64,000 nucleotides of DNA. Source: Oidiodendron maius Zn. Taxonomy: Eukaryota; Ascomycota; Leotiomycetes; Myxotrichaceae. How positions within the stretch are numbered: position 1 is the first letter of the stretch; every line of letters starts with the position of its first letter. Below, one piece after another: positions 22,143 through 33,184 of this stretch. A program made the position numbers and the translations under genes. The notes beneath the pieces are model-generated. The model ran no database searches and was not told where the DNA came from. It was given only the letters and a program-made list of their open reading frames with translations. Where the stretch lies: assembly GCA_000827325.1 (NCBI GenBank), contig KN832872.1, forward strand, positions 1,488,001 to 1,552,000, read 5' to 3'.

Positions 22143-25100
22143 ATGTCGGAGGCGACGTCGCAATACCCCCTGCGCAGAGACAATGCCCCCGCGGCCTTCG
22201 ACCAGCAGACACCCGCTGGCGACGCCAAAGCCCCGCAGCACAAACGCGTTTACCAGGCTTGCATCCCTTGTCGTCGCCGCAAGGTCAAGTGCGATCTGGG
22301 CAGTGTCGACAACCCAGGCGATCCACCATGTGTGCGCTGTCGGCGCGAGAGCAAGGAGTGCTTCTTCTCGGCCACAAGGCGGAAGCGCAAGACCGAGGAT
22401 GGTGGCGATGGCAGTCTCGACGGCTATGAGTTTGGCGACGACTACATCGCCCGCAATGGTCGCAAGATGATACATGCATCCCCACCGGGCTCGATGCGGC
22501 AACCCTCGATAGGTGCTCCTCACTCGAGCCGGGCCGGAGGGCAATATGCAGATGATATACCTATACTCAATCCACCTTTGACACCGGGAGGATCAGTTGG
22601 GCGACCCCAGCCTCTGCGACGACCTCAGGCCGGGGATCACTCACGGAATGACCGAAGCTCGGATGAACAGCTGGAGAATCTCGAGGCACAAGAGGTCATG
22701 CGGAGAGAGGTGTATGGCCCACACGATGCACTGGATCTGCTGTATAAGGCGGCAACAGATAAGTATGTGGTCTGCTACTCTGCTTTGGTTACTGATAAGC
22801 TAACGTCTCCATAGTCCCGCACAGAAGAGACATAGCGGCAACCAGATGTCGCCGATAGGGGATGTCAGGATACAAAACCAAGCTCAGCAATCAAATCTTC
22901 GATCCCATCCTCTTCCCACGAATGGCATCCTCCCTCCCATATCCCGCAGAAATCCTCCTATCGACCCCGCTCTAGCCATGGAGGGGGTTCCGGTGACAGA
23001 TAGGATGCAAGATCAAGGATACAAAGATGCTATCAACGCGTGGTCACGGTTCAGATTTGTGCGAGCTGGATGGTTTACGCCGGCAGAGGCCATTGATTAT
23101 ATTGAATAGTATGTCGGAATCCTGGTCTCTAGGTCCTTGCTAACATCTTAAAGCTATTACGAATATCTCTCTCCCCTAACACCAATTTCACCTCCTACTT
23201 TTCGATACCCTGGAACACATCTTACCCTCCTTACAGAAGAACCTATCTTGACAGTCACGCTCCTAACTATGGCGTCGAGATATAGAAAGATACCCGGCCC
23301 TGGAGGCCACTGCAGATCCCACACGATACATGAACAGCTGTGGAATTACCTTCGTGGTATGATAGAACGATGCTTGTGGGGGCAGGAAGCTTTTGGGGGT
23401 GGGTTCTGTGGATCTGGTGCTGAGCCTAATGAAGTGCAGACCTCTAGCACGGCACCGTGGCGAGGTCTGCGGAAAGGCAGTCTTCGGACGCTGGGTACCG
23501 TCGAGAGTTTGATGATCTTGACAGAATGGCACCCACGTGCACTCCACTTCCCTCCTGCCGAAGCTACAGACGAATTGATGCTTCCACAATACACTGCGCC
23601 AGATAATACCAGCAATTTGGAGGACGATGGTAACCGACTGCCTGGAGGCATTGGTGGCAAGCGGATCGAGAGCTGGTTAGAGCCAGCATGGAGAAGCGAC
23701 CGAATGTGCTGGATGTTGTTGAGCAATGCCATGGGTCTTTCGTATGAACTCGGTGTTTTCGACAACATCGATGAGTTACTGGCTGCCGGCGGGGAGATGA
23801 CCAGACCAGAGTATGAAGATGAGGGTTATCGAATACGAGCAGCCAGGATCAAGAGACTCTTGCTCATATATGCCACACAGTTGGCTGGCCGCTTAGGGTG
23901 GACGAATATGGTCTCTGAGAACCTTCGAGTAACAGACCCAGCATTTGCGCCCCGCAAGAGGAGACCCTCACTAGATGCAAAGACCCCCGAGACGAACAGC
24001 ACCATTTCTAACGTCTTCAACTACATCCCAGATCTGGAGCTCGATGATCAGATCATCCACTGCTGGGCAGGAATCAGCAACGCGATGCGCATTGGCAACG
24101 AGAAGTTCTTCAAGTCCAGGCAGTACACGACAAAGATCATCCAAGACGGAACGTATATTGAACTGCTTCGAGACTTCCAACCTATGCTCCGCACTTGGAA
24201 GGCAGAGTTTGAGCGTTTCCGTCTGCCACAGTATATCCGTCATATCTTGTCTATCGAGTACGAGTATGTCCGGATCTACGTCAATTCCCTATCTCTTCAA
24301 GCTGTTGTTGAGAGATGTACGAGCAATGCTGGGAATGCAGGAAGCCATTCAAATCCGACTGCCAATTCCACGAATGGAGCCACAGCGCCCGCTCTATCTC
24401 CTGAGACGCAGAACTATTTCGGAAAGCTGCCACTGGCACGACTAGGTGGCTTTGGGCCAGCAGATCAGGGATATGTCAAGGAAGTAGTTGACGGGAGTCG
24501 AAACCTCCTCAGAACCGTGGTGGAAGGGCTTCTCCCAGGAGACTACCTTAAGCATGCCCCTGTCCGAACATATTTCAGAATCGTCAGTGGCGCGATGTTC
24601 CTGCTTAAAACCTTCGCTTTGGGAGCATCGAAGTACGACGTTGGAATCAGTATAGGCCTCATGGACGCCGCCGTAGATGCACTACGGAACTGCGTCGTGG
24701 ACGACGTGCATCTCGGCATTCGATTTGCCGACCTCCTGGATACCCTGACATCCAGACTGCGGAGCCGCTTCATCAGCGCGCCGACTGGTCCGGCCCCGTC
24801 CGTAGATGGCACAGGTGCCACGAGCCCAGCCGGTCGCCAGGAGCCTCCTTCAAAGAGGCAGAAGCTTGCGCAGAAGGACGCAGTCCGGGATTGGAATGCC
24901 GGGAACCCTAGTTCCAATATCAACTCGGGTAAGATTATCTATCTCTCTAATATCGGTCTACGATACCTCTTCTAATACTCACACAGTCGACCCCAACGTC
25001 TCTGCAACGCCATACGACCTCAACCAAGGCGCCTTCTACCCTGGCACACCTTACAGCCAGGCCCCGGGCTCGACCTTCGGCGGGGACACTACGGACACCA

Positions 25101-25297
25101 TGTTCGGCGGCGGAGAAGGGACCGACTGGAACAGCGGCAGCGAGATGTGGTACCTGCCGCCAGGCGCAGCCTTCTTCCAGAATGTCAACGACCAGGCGAT
25201 CACGCAGACCGCGGACGGCGTTAATGTGGGCGGCATGGACTTGCTGGATTACATGACCCTAGGGGACTTCACTGGAGTGGAAGGGCCGAATTTTTAG
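22143..25297 (+). CDS. Zn2Cys6 transcription factor, Aro80-like
   Basis: Exons 22143-22762, 22815-23108, 23154-24928 and 24987-25297 give 999 aa. The binuclear zinc cluster uses C40, C43, C50, C63, C66 and C73 ([12 protein letters not shown] ... [13 protein letters not shown]), with a long loop between the third and fourth cysteines. A basic stretch (RRKRK) follows. The large middle region matches the fungal-specific transcription factor domain, including [41 protein letters not shown] and [21 protein letters not shown]. The C-terminus is acidic and aromatic with a short activation-like end ([16 protein letters not shown]). The overall pattern resembles Aro80, the activator of aromatic amino acid catabolism in yeasts and Aspergillus, but I could not search. 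Class certain, ortholog identity probable. It lies tandem to the cyclophilin gene; no target genes are adjacent. Confidence 0.85.
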
Positions 25298-26454
25298 ATG
25301 TACGGTATAGGCTGACTGGGATTAATGGATTATGGATTTAGCTCGACTCGTATTCTGGTGGAGAACTTTTACTGGCGAAAGGGGTTGGGAGGTCCAAAAG
25401 TCTGTTTTTTCTTTTGTTTTGGAGGCACTAGGATCGATCGCCTTAGATACAGGGAATACAGAACCTTGACCTTGTTGAAGATCAAACGCTTACCTAGCTA
25501 GGTAGTAAATCATTGAATAAGGAGCTAGGATTTATTGAAATTCTCTTTGACAAAAGTTCACCGCTGTTTTCTTTTTCTATCATTGATTATTGACGAGAAT
25601 AGGAAGTTGATTTGACACGCTTATTAGATTCTCCGATTTTAAAATTGGTGGAGTCTTCCCGTGCGGCAAGGCCTCGCGGACAGGAGATCACGAATCTGAG
25701 AGATCTGAGACTGCCATTCGTGGGAATTGAGTCTAGGAGCGTGCGCCGGTCGGGGATGGTATCGTTCAATAGCGAGTTGCTATTTTGTTTAGCTGGATAT
25801 AGTAATAGGAGTCGTAGAATTCAGATTCCCACCCGGAAACCTTTTTCTGGTATATTTTTTACTCTGGGGGACAAATTCACAACTGCCATGAGGCATACCA
25901 GGGAGATTTCGCCTCCCTATCTGTGTGCCTTGGCGGGGTAGAATATGAAAAAGAGAAGATATGCATTTCAATCTCCAATTGCAGCACAACTAGTCAGGTT
26001 ATATCTAATTCATTGCAACTGAATTGATTATGGCCTACGCTTTCCTCCCTCGCCGTAGTGTATCCATTGTATCTCATTGCACCAGTCGCTGCCTCCGTAT
26101 TCATCGTACCAATCATAATTCATTTTATTATTTATAAGCCAGCGCATGGTAACCCCCTTAAATCAGGGCAAGAACCTGAACAGTATTCTGGGGCCGGTGC
26201 TTGAACTAAAACCAACCAGCCATATCAGAAGAATGAAAAAATTGAGAGGCAGGTGTCTCGTGTTATTCGAAATACATAAACAGAGCAGAAAGTCGGAAGA
26301 AATCAGCTTCATTGGAGAGCAGAAGGCGCGCCGTCAAGCCCCGCGGCTATATCCTGCTTGCATAACTCTAGAGCAGACAGAGTATGTGAAGCTCGGAGAG
26401 TGAAGCAATCTTGTAACAAAGTTTAGGAGAGCATACCTAACCTCTCCTCAGTTC
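25298..26454. other. Convergent intergenic after Zn2Cys6 gene
   Basis: About 1.16 kb with no supported gene. Small frames at 25612-25941 (+) and 26146-26403 (+) lack family features. Confidence 0.5.
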
Positions 26455-27715
26455 TCAGGCTGCTTGACTCCTATTGATATCATCAGCACTCTCCTCCTTT
26501 ATCAATCCAAACAGAAAGCAAAATGAAAACTCACTAATACTAATATCCCCTTCAACCCTTTCCTCCTGCTCCTCCTCAACACGTCTTCTCTTCCTTCCAG
26601 TCTCTCCCTCTCCCTCACCATTTTCCACCTTCCGTCTCGGCACGAACGCGCCGCGAACCATCTCCGCGATTTGTATGTCGCTCACGCCCTTCCTCCTCGC
26701 GAATCGCAGAATTGTCCGCTGCATCCCCTCCCGATCGCGCAAAACGAGCGTCAGGATCAGTCCCAGGAGATGCACGTCTTGGGGTTCGACGTCAAAGGCG
26801 AAGTCGCTGACTTCACTGAGTGGGGGTGTGTGGAGGAGCGTGTAGGGGGAGGGGAGGAAGTTGTTAAGATGGCTGATGGGGGAAGAGGCGCATTGTGAAG
26901 GGGAGAAGGGTGTGGTTGTGAGAGCGAGGAAGGACAGATTGGTAGAGATGTCCATTGGGTTGGAGGGGGTAGTGCTGCATGTTGAAGAGGGGGAAGATAC
27001 TTCTTGGTGTTCATGTTGTCCATCCTGATTGCTGTTTTCATCTTGGTCTTCCTCATCACAATCGTCAGAGGAATCTTCTTCTTGTTCTTCGTCATCGTCA
27101 TCGCTGTCAGATTCATCATCCTCATCCTCACTCCCATCCTCTCCCGCCGGGATATACTTCCCATTATCCTCCCCTTCCTCAAAAACACTGTCCTGGACAT
27201 TCCTACTCTCCTTCAGTTCCACGTATCTAATCGGCTCCATAACATCCTCCGGGATGCCCACTTCCGGACAGCGAATCTTCAACGTATCCCTCGCATCCAG
27301 GATCAAATCCTCAATCGCCTGTCTCGCACAGCTCCCCGTTCTCGGCTTCTCATGCTGGAGAATCGCCTGCGCCAGCTCAACCGTCTTGATCGCATACTCC
27401 GTGATCTCGAGGTCTGCTTCGTCGCCGTGCTTGGCAAGCAGGCTGCAGATCTGAGCACGGTGGTACTTGCTCAGGTGCGGCGCGTCATGGAGGAGTGTGA
27501 AGATCTTGTCGATGGCCAAGCTGCGTTTATTCCAGTTGGGGGAGGCGATGGTTTTGAGTGCCTATGAGAGATTAGAGCGTTCCGGTTCTGGGTATGGAGA
27601 TAGAACGGGAGCGAGGGAAAGTATGGAGTTTGTGTGATCAGGAACTTACAGTGTCGATGACTCGTCTGTGGTGGTTGTGAGCGTCTTGGTGTCGAGACCC
27701 CTGAGTTGGTGACAT
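26455..27715 (-). CDS. Acidic orphan protein, about 390 aa
   Basis: Exon 27715-27650 encodes MSPTQGSRHQDAHNHHRRVIDT. A clean intron (GTAAGT ... CTCATAG) leads to 27561-26455, giving about 390 aa. The first third is helical and looks folded (TIASPNWNKRSLAIDKIFTLL, DAPHLSKYHRAQICSLLAKH, EYAIKTVELAQAILQHE). A strongly acidic run follows at about residues 155-190 (EDEDDESDSDDDDEEQEEDS), then a serine/threonine/proline region. A conserved-looking hydrophobic strand (DVHLLGLILTLVLRDREGMQ) precedes a basic patch (GRKRRRVEEEQEE) that may be a nuclear localisation signal. I do not recognise the family. The very C-terminus could be altered by a small intron near 26500. A nuclear role is inference from the acidic and basic segments. 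Confidence 0.65.
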
Positions 27716-28074
27716 GACATTGAATTGTCTTTTAGCAAGTTTCAGGTTGGAGGAACTGAAAACCAGAGGAATATCAGGAAACAGCAATAGAAAGTTCTTA
27801 ATGCATTTACAAGAGAAGAAAATTGGTGGGGAAGTGATTGTGGAGTTGTTGTTTGTGTTGATGAGAGTATGGTGAAAGCTGAGATACACGACTTGAGTAG
27901 ATAACAAGCTTGCTAGCAAGCCTTTTTAATTCACTCAAGGCAATCTAGAAAGAGTGATAAAGTAGAACATCTACTACAAAAATATGACTCGGAAATCAAC
28001 ACCATGGGAGATATGCCACGCATATAAGATTGCACACTTCTTTCGGTATACCACTTGGCTATATTCTTCTTCCA
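27716..28074. other. Short intergenic between minus-strand genes
   Basis: About 360 bp between the orphan gene's start and the deaminase stop codon. I see nothing beyond an AT-rich leader. Confidence 0.55.
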
Positions 28075-29413
28075 TCACACCCACATTCTCTTTCTAAGCC
28101 AATTTTTATCCTCTTCAGATCCAAAAATCGCCTCTATCGGGCTTCTCGCAAGCTCACAGATATCTCTCCGATTCAGCCCAAAGTGCTTCGCAACAAGCGC
28201 ATATTCATTCGACAGGCTGCTGCCAAACACGCCCACATCATCAGTCTGTCGCAGTCAGCAGGTGCTGAATAACTCTATACATACCATTCTCCCGACAACC
28301 TCCTCCATTTTCGTGGAAAATCACGAATTAGAAAATATAAAACGAGAAGAACCTACACTCAACGCAATCGGACATCCCCTCCTCCACCACCACCCAAAAT
28401 GATGCTCTCCAAAACCCCCCACCACCATGCCTGCATGCACATTACAACTCAGGCATAACTCTAATCCCAACTTCCTCCTCTCAATCTCACCCCTCACGTC
28501 CTCGGGAACATGAATCACGTGCCCCAATCGTTCCGGCGCAAAGGACAAAAGCGTCTGCAGTTCTTCTGGAGACGAGGACTGCGGCGCCTCGGCGAAGTGC
28601 AGCGTGCATGGGAGGCCCTGAGCGCGCGCGGCGTGGAATGCGGGGACGAGGGAGGAGATCTCTCCCACTGAAGGGTCGCCGCAGAGATCGATGCCCACGA
28701 CGCCGGAGGTGCGAAGGGTGCTTGCAAGGGAGACGATGGCGAGGGCGGTGGGAAGGGAGTGCCGGCGGTCAATGGAGAGGAGGAGGGACGTACGCATAGA
28801 GGTGTGAGTGGTGTTGAAGGCGGCAATGCAGGAGAGAATGGTGCGGACATAATCTTCCGAGGTCAGGTTGGCGGAGGGGATGGCGCGCGGGGTGGTGCGG
28901 AGCTCGAGGTAGACGACGCCATCGGCGTGGAAGGCCTCGAGGACAGAAGTGGTGGTGTAGGTGAGGGAGGGGATATCATTGCAGAGGGCGTAGATGTACT
29001 TGGAGAAGAGGGGGAAGAAGCTGATAAGGTGGATGAGAATGTAGTTGAGAGGAACGCGTGCAATGACAACAGCAAGAACAGCAAACAAACAGGCAAGGAG
29101 ATGATGGACCCACGTCTCTAGATTGTAATCGAACTTACCCTGCGGCATCACGATCAGCGGATCCTCCAAGGTGGTCTCGCCGCGCTCCCTCTTTTGCACC
29201 CAGACCTCATGGAGGCATTCGCGACTGATGCTGCCGGAGAGGTGGGCGTGCAACTGCAGTGTCCCCAAGGTATCAGATAACAGTTCAGTATTAATACGAG
29301 CGAGGGACAGGGCAGGTGGGAGACTGAGAGGGCACAGCTCTGTAGGGGGGATGACCTCGTACCTCGATCTTGGGCAGGGCTTGGAAATCGAGGGGCTGCT
29401 CCGTCTCCTCCAT
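28075..29413 (-). CDS. Adenosine deaminase-like (N6-mAMP deaminase type)
   Basis: Exons 29413-29363, 29253-29114, 29020-28357 and 28245-28075 give 341 aa. The protein begins MEETEQPLDFQALPKIE, and splicing then restores the zinc-binding LHAHLSGSISREC (H19 and H21). The second junction gives YNLET|FFPLFSKYIYALCND. Later motifs include GVVYLELRTTPRA, SLLLSIDRRHS, VVGIDLCGDP, the catalytic-region LHFAEAP, RLGHVIH, and LCLSCNV. The final junction recreates the metal-site LSTDDVGVFG with its paired aspartates. These match the ADAL/MAPDA branch of the adenosine/AMP deaminase superfamily, which removes the methylamino group from N6-methyl-AMP during RNA turnover. Substrate preference is inferred from the branch. 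The unspliced frame reads past two junctions, so single-frame models give a wrong C-terminus. Confidence 0.92.
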
Positions 29414-30933
29414 GGCTGCCGTTAGAAATCCGATGTCCAGATTGATAAGTACAGTATACGAAAGTCCCACGTACAGTGTGCCAGTCCTCAGTCAGCCGGG
29501 GCTGCGGGTGGAAGCGCCTCCGCACCCAACCAGAGACGCAATGTCCACGAAGGGGACAGTTCACACCCAGTGGGGTGGTTATGGATGCAGGCCGTGAGAT
29601 TGAAGGGTACTTCAATCCTGTCCTGTCCCGATGGCCAAGTTCAAGGGGGATGATCAAATCCCCGCCCTGGTCGCGACTCCTTCTTTCCATACATCCCTCT
29701 TCCATCCATCCCCCTTCCCTGTCTCCTCTTCGACTGTGCCTCCGGTTGGCCGCTTACGAACATGCACGGATTCGCGCGAGGACCGAGAGAGCCTTGCGCC
29801 ATACCGCCTCCCAGCCCCGCCTGAGCAGAGAGGACACGGAAAGGGAGACCGGGCGCGATATCAGGGGAGGGAGGCGACAACGAGGGCGTGGGTTCACTCA
29901 CTCGCTCCACGCTGTTGAATTTGCCTTTTTGTGATGCGATGCAACGCTTGGGGTCAGCGCGCCAGTCTGGGCAACCAGCGCGTCGCTTCAAATCAGATCA
30001 GAGGGAGGATCAGTTGACACATGTGTGGGTCACGACGGGGAGGTCGAAGAAAAAATCATAGCGTTCGGCAGCCATCCCTGAAGGGCAAGAGAGATTGAAG
30101 GTCCCGGTACTGTCGTAGTGGGAGTCGTAGGGGTGGGGAAGGCGGAGGGGAGAGGGCCACCGTTGCGAGATCAGATGAAGGGGCGGGACAGAACGAGAGA
30201 GGGGAGAGTGGGAGAGACACTGAGAGAAGGAGATTGGCTGGTGCACTGATGCACTGACCGTGTTCGGGACAGTTCGTACGGCAGCTGAAATAGACATCAT
30301 TTCGGGAGAACAAAAGCCGTTATGGGCCGTCATGCATGCCGTACCCGCCGTCCATAGAGAAGCAAGAGAGGAATCTATTGGCCCTATATCGACAGATATA
30401 TGACTCTATATGTATATAGAGATATACGTTGTAGACATAAATATACCTGCTATCGACGTAATCCACGGCCGAGCATGCCCTGCATCCCGTCGCCTGCAGG
30501 CCGACCGGACATGCACAGCGGGAGGAGAGATGGGAGGATGCGCCGAGGGCTGCAGGGTGGTGCATGCGATAGATCGCAGGCGCTCACGCTCTCGAGTCCC
30601 GAGGATGTAGAGGCCACGGAGAGAGGCCGGCGGCGTTCGTCTTTCGTCCCTCTTCCTGGAAGACTGGGCGGCTGGGGACGGAGCGGCGTGAGCGTCGATG
30701 GGCTGAGAAGGCAGATGGAGCGCTCTGGAGGGTATTTAGAGGTCCGTCACCAGGAGAGAGCAGAGGCGAAGAGGGAACGGAGAGAGAGGGCGGGAGGGAG
30801 ATGATCATGACGATTCTTCCTTCTCACGATTATCGTCACCCTCAACGTCACCGTCATCTTGTATATGATAGGATACGATGCGGTAGGGGATTCCTCTTAT
30901 TTTGTGATAAATACATATACAGATTCACCTGTC

Positions 30934-30968
<35 letters not shown>

Positions 30969-31869
30969 GCATACGCTCCTCGTCAAGGAATAGCACGATC
31001 TTCCTCCTCCATCATTACCCTCACCATAATAACACCACACTGCACATATCCCACGCCCAGTTCCTCTTCCTCCCTAGGTGCAGGGCGGATCCTTTGGGCC
31101 TAGCGCCCGTCGGTTAATCCGTCCACCCATCGCTTTTCCCGCCGCCGCAAGTGGAAACTCGCCGTCCGTCTCCCTCTCCCTCTCGCTCTCTCACTCGCCC
31201 ATTCATTCTACTCGTCGCCCATCTCTCTCCCCCTTCTCCCCCCTTCCAGCCAGCAGCCCAGAACTGTCTGACCTGACTGACGGACCGACGGACTCCCTCA
31301 AACTGACTGATCCCGACCACCTCCAGTGGAACCACCTCCCCTTTCGCTCGCTTTCGCCCTGCCCACGCCCTCCACTGCCACTAACCTCCCCCTTCCCCCT
31401 CCAGCCAGCTACCGCCATCGTCTGTCGTCCATCGCCCATCCATCATCACCAATCCTCCTCGGCCGCCGCTCATCACCGCCCATCGACCCTCTCCTCCCTC
31501 AATTGATCGCCGCCTGCCTCGAGCGCACGCTCTTCCCCCTTCATCCTCCCCGCCCAGCGTCCCCTTCTCTTCGTCTCTCCCCGCGCGCCCTTGACGCTCG
31601 TCCTCCCTCTCCTCCGCTGCCCGCTCCCGTCCGCCCGTCTCTCCGCCGCCCTGGAGCTCCTGACGCTGCCTCTCCTGCTCTCTGGCGCGCACTGAGCCTC
31701 CCAACGATCCCCCCTCCCACACCTCCATACGTTGCCCTCAACCTGGCCTGACCGGGCACGGAGCGTATTGTTGTCTGCGAAATTGAGTTGCGAATAGCGA
31801 GAGAGTGAGCGAGCGTGGCTGGTGTTGTTGCTGTTGGCCCGAGTCCCTACACCTCCTCCAACCATCGCC
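29414..31869. promoter_or_regulatory. Long divergent region, deaminase/Gbeta
   Basis: About 2.46 kb between two divergent genes. It includes GA/CT-biased stretches, a TA microsatellite at 30937-30964, and a CT-rich stretch (around 31150-31260 and 31330-31700) that is probably the Gbeta promoter and 5' leader. Several long frames (for example 31078-31506, 31326-31751) exist only because the DNA is CT-rich and stop-poor; they are proline/serine-rich and not credible genes. Confidence 0.5.
30937..30964. repeat. TA dinucleotide microsatellite
   Basis: Fourteen TA units in tandem in the non-coding region upstream of the Gbeta gene. Confidence 0.9.
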
Positions 31870-33184
31870 ATGTCGAACGATGTCTCCCCAGAGGCCATGC
31901 AGACGCGCATCCAGCAGGCCCGTCGCGAGGCCGAGAATCTCAAGGACCGGATAAAGCGCAAGAAGGATGACCTGGCAGATGGCACTCGTGAGTTCTCCTC
32001 GGGCTTTGCCCCCCAATTAGGTCGTGAATTGGTGTCTTGCTAATCCATCTCTCAATTCACAGTCGCCAGCATCGCGAGGCATCAGCAAGAGCCGCTGCCC
32101 AAGAATCAGTTGATGAAGACGCGGAAGACGCTCAAGGGCCATCTGGCCAAAATCTACGCCATGCACTGGTCGACGGACCGGCGGCATCTGGTGTCGGCCT
32201 CACAGGACGGTAAGCTGATCATCTGGGACGCCTACACCACCAACAAGGTCCACGCCATCCCCCTCCGCTCCTCCTGGGTCATGACCTGCGCCTACGCCCC
32301 CAGCGGCAACTTCGTCGCCTGCGGTGGCCTGGACAACATCTGCTCCATCTACAATCTTAACTCGAATCGCGATGGCCCGACGCGGGTCGCGCGCGAGCTC
32401 TCCGGCCACTCGGGCTATCTATCCTGCTGTCGCTTCATCAACGACCGCAGCATCCTGACCTCCTCCGGCGACATGACCTGCATGAAGTGGGACGTCGAGA
32501 CCGGCTCCAAGGTCACCGAGTTCGCTGACCACCTAGGCGACGTCATGAGCATCAGCATCAATCCTACGAACCAAAACACCTTCGTTTCCGGCGCCTGTGA
32601 CGCCTTCGCCAAGCTCTGGGACATACGCGCCGGCAAGGCCGTCCAAACCTTCGCCGGCCACGAGTCCGACATCAATGCTATCCAGTTCTTCCCCGACGGA
32701 CACTCCTTCGTGACCGGCTCTGACGACGCCACCTGCCGGCTGTTCGACATCCGCGCCGACCGAGAGCTGAACCAATATGGCGTAGGTGGACTTCCTGGCG
32801 CCATTTCGGCATTGCTAACATCATTTAGAACGATTCCATCCTCTGTGGCATCACCTCCGTGGCTACCTCCGTCTCCGGACGATTGCTCTTTGCAGGCTAC
32901 GATGATTTCGAGTGCAAGGTAGGCTTTTTAATCTTTTCTCCTCTCTTCCCAGCATGGACACATCTGACTGGGATTCTAGGTCTGGGACATCACCCGTGGA
33001 GAGAAGGTTGGCTCACTGGTCGGCCACGAGAATCGGGTCAGCTGTTTGGGCGTTTCTAATGACGGCATGAGTTTGTGCACTGGATCGTGGGATTCATTGG
33101 TGAGTGCAGTTCTACCTTCCTTTGAATATATGCGCAGAGGGCTGACTCTTTTTTACTTTGCAGCTCAAAATCTGGGCCATGTAA
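31870..33184 (+). CDS. GPB1: Heterotrimeric G-protein beta subunit
   Basis: Exons 31870-31987, 32063-32781, 32829-32918, 32980-33099 and 33164-33184 give 355 aa, close to the usual 350-360. An N-terminal coiled coil (about residues 7-38, [20 protein letters not shown]) packs with Ggamma, followed by seven WD repeats. Repeat edges are visible as [82 protein letters not shown] and GSWDSLLKIWAM. The last exon is only 21 nt and supplies the final strand LKIWAM. The product is the Gbeta of the fungal heterotrimeric G protein (SfaD/GNB-1 type), controlling growth, conidiation and mating signals with Galpha and Ggamma. The next gene on the same strand is its phosducin-like partner. Confidence 0.97.

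Noticed and set aside
26474-27567. Long plus-strand frames opposite the acidic orphan gene
   Set aside because: They are antisense shadows of the acidic Glu/Asp-rich coding run, which reads as Ser/Leu/Ile-rich in other frames.
28321-28357. Unspliced C-terminal tail of the deaminase (GSSRFIFSNS)
   Set aside because: Splicing at 28357/28245 restores the conserved metal-site aspartates, so this tail is intron.
31078-31751. Long Pro/Ser-rich frames upstream of Gbeta
   Set aside because: CT-rich leader DNA is stop-poor; the frames overlap on both strands with no domain or conserved start.
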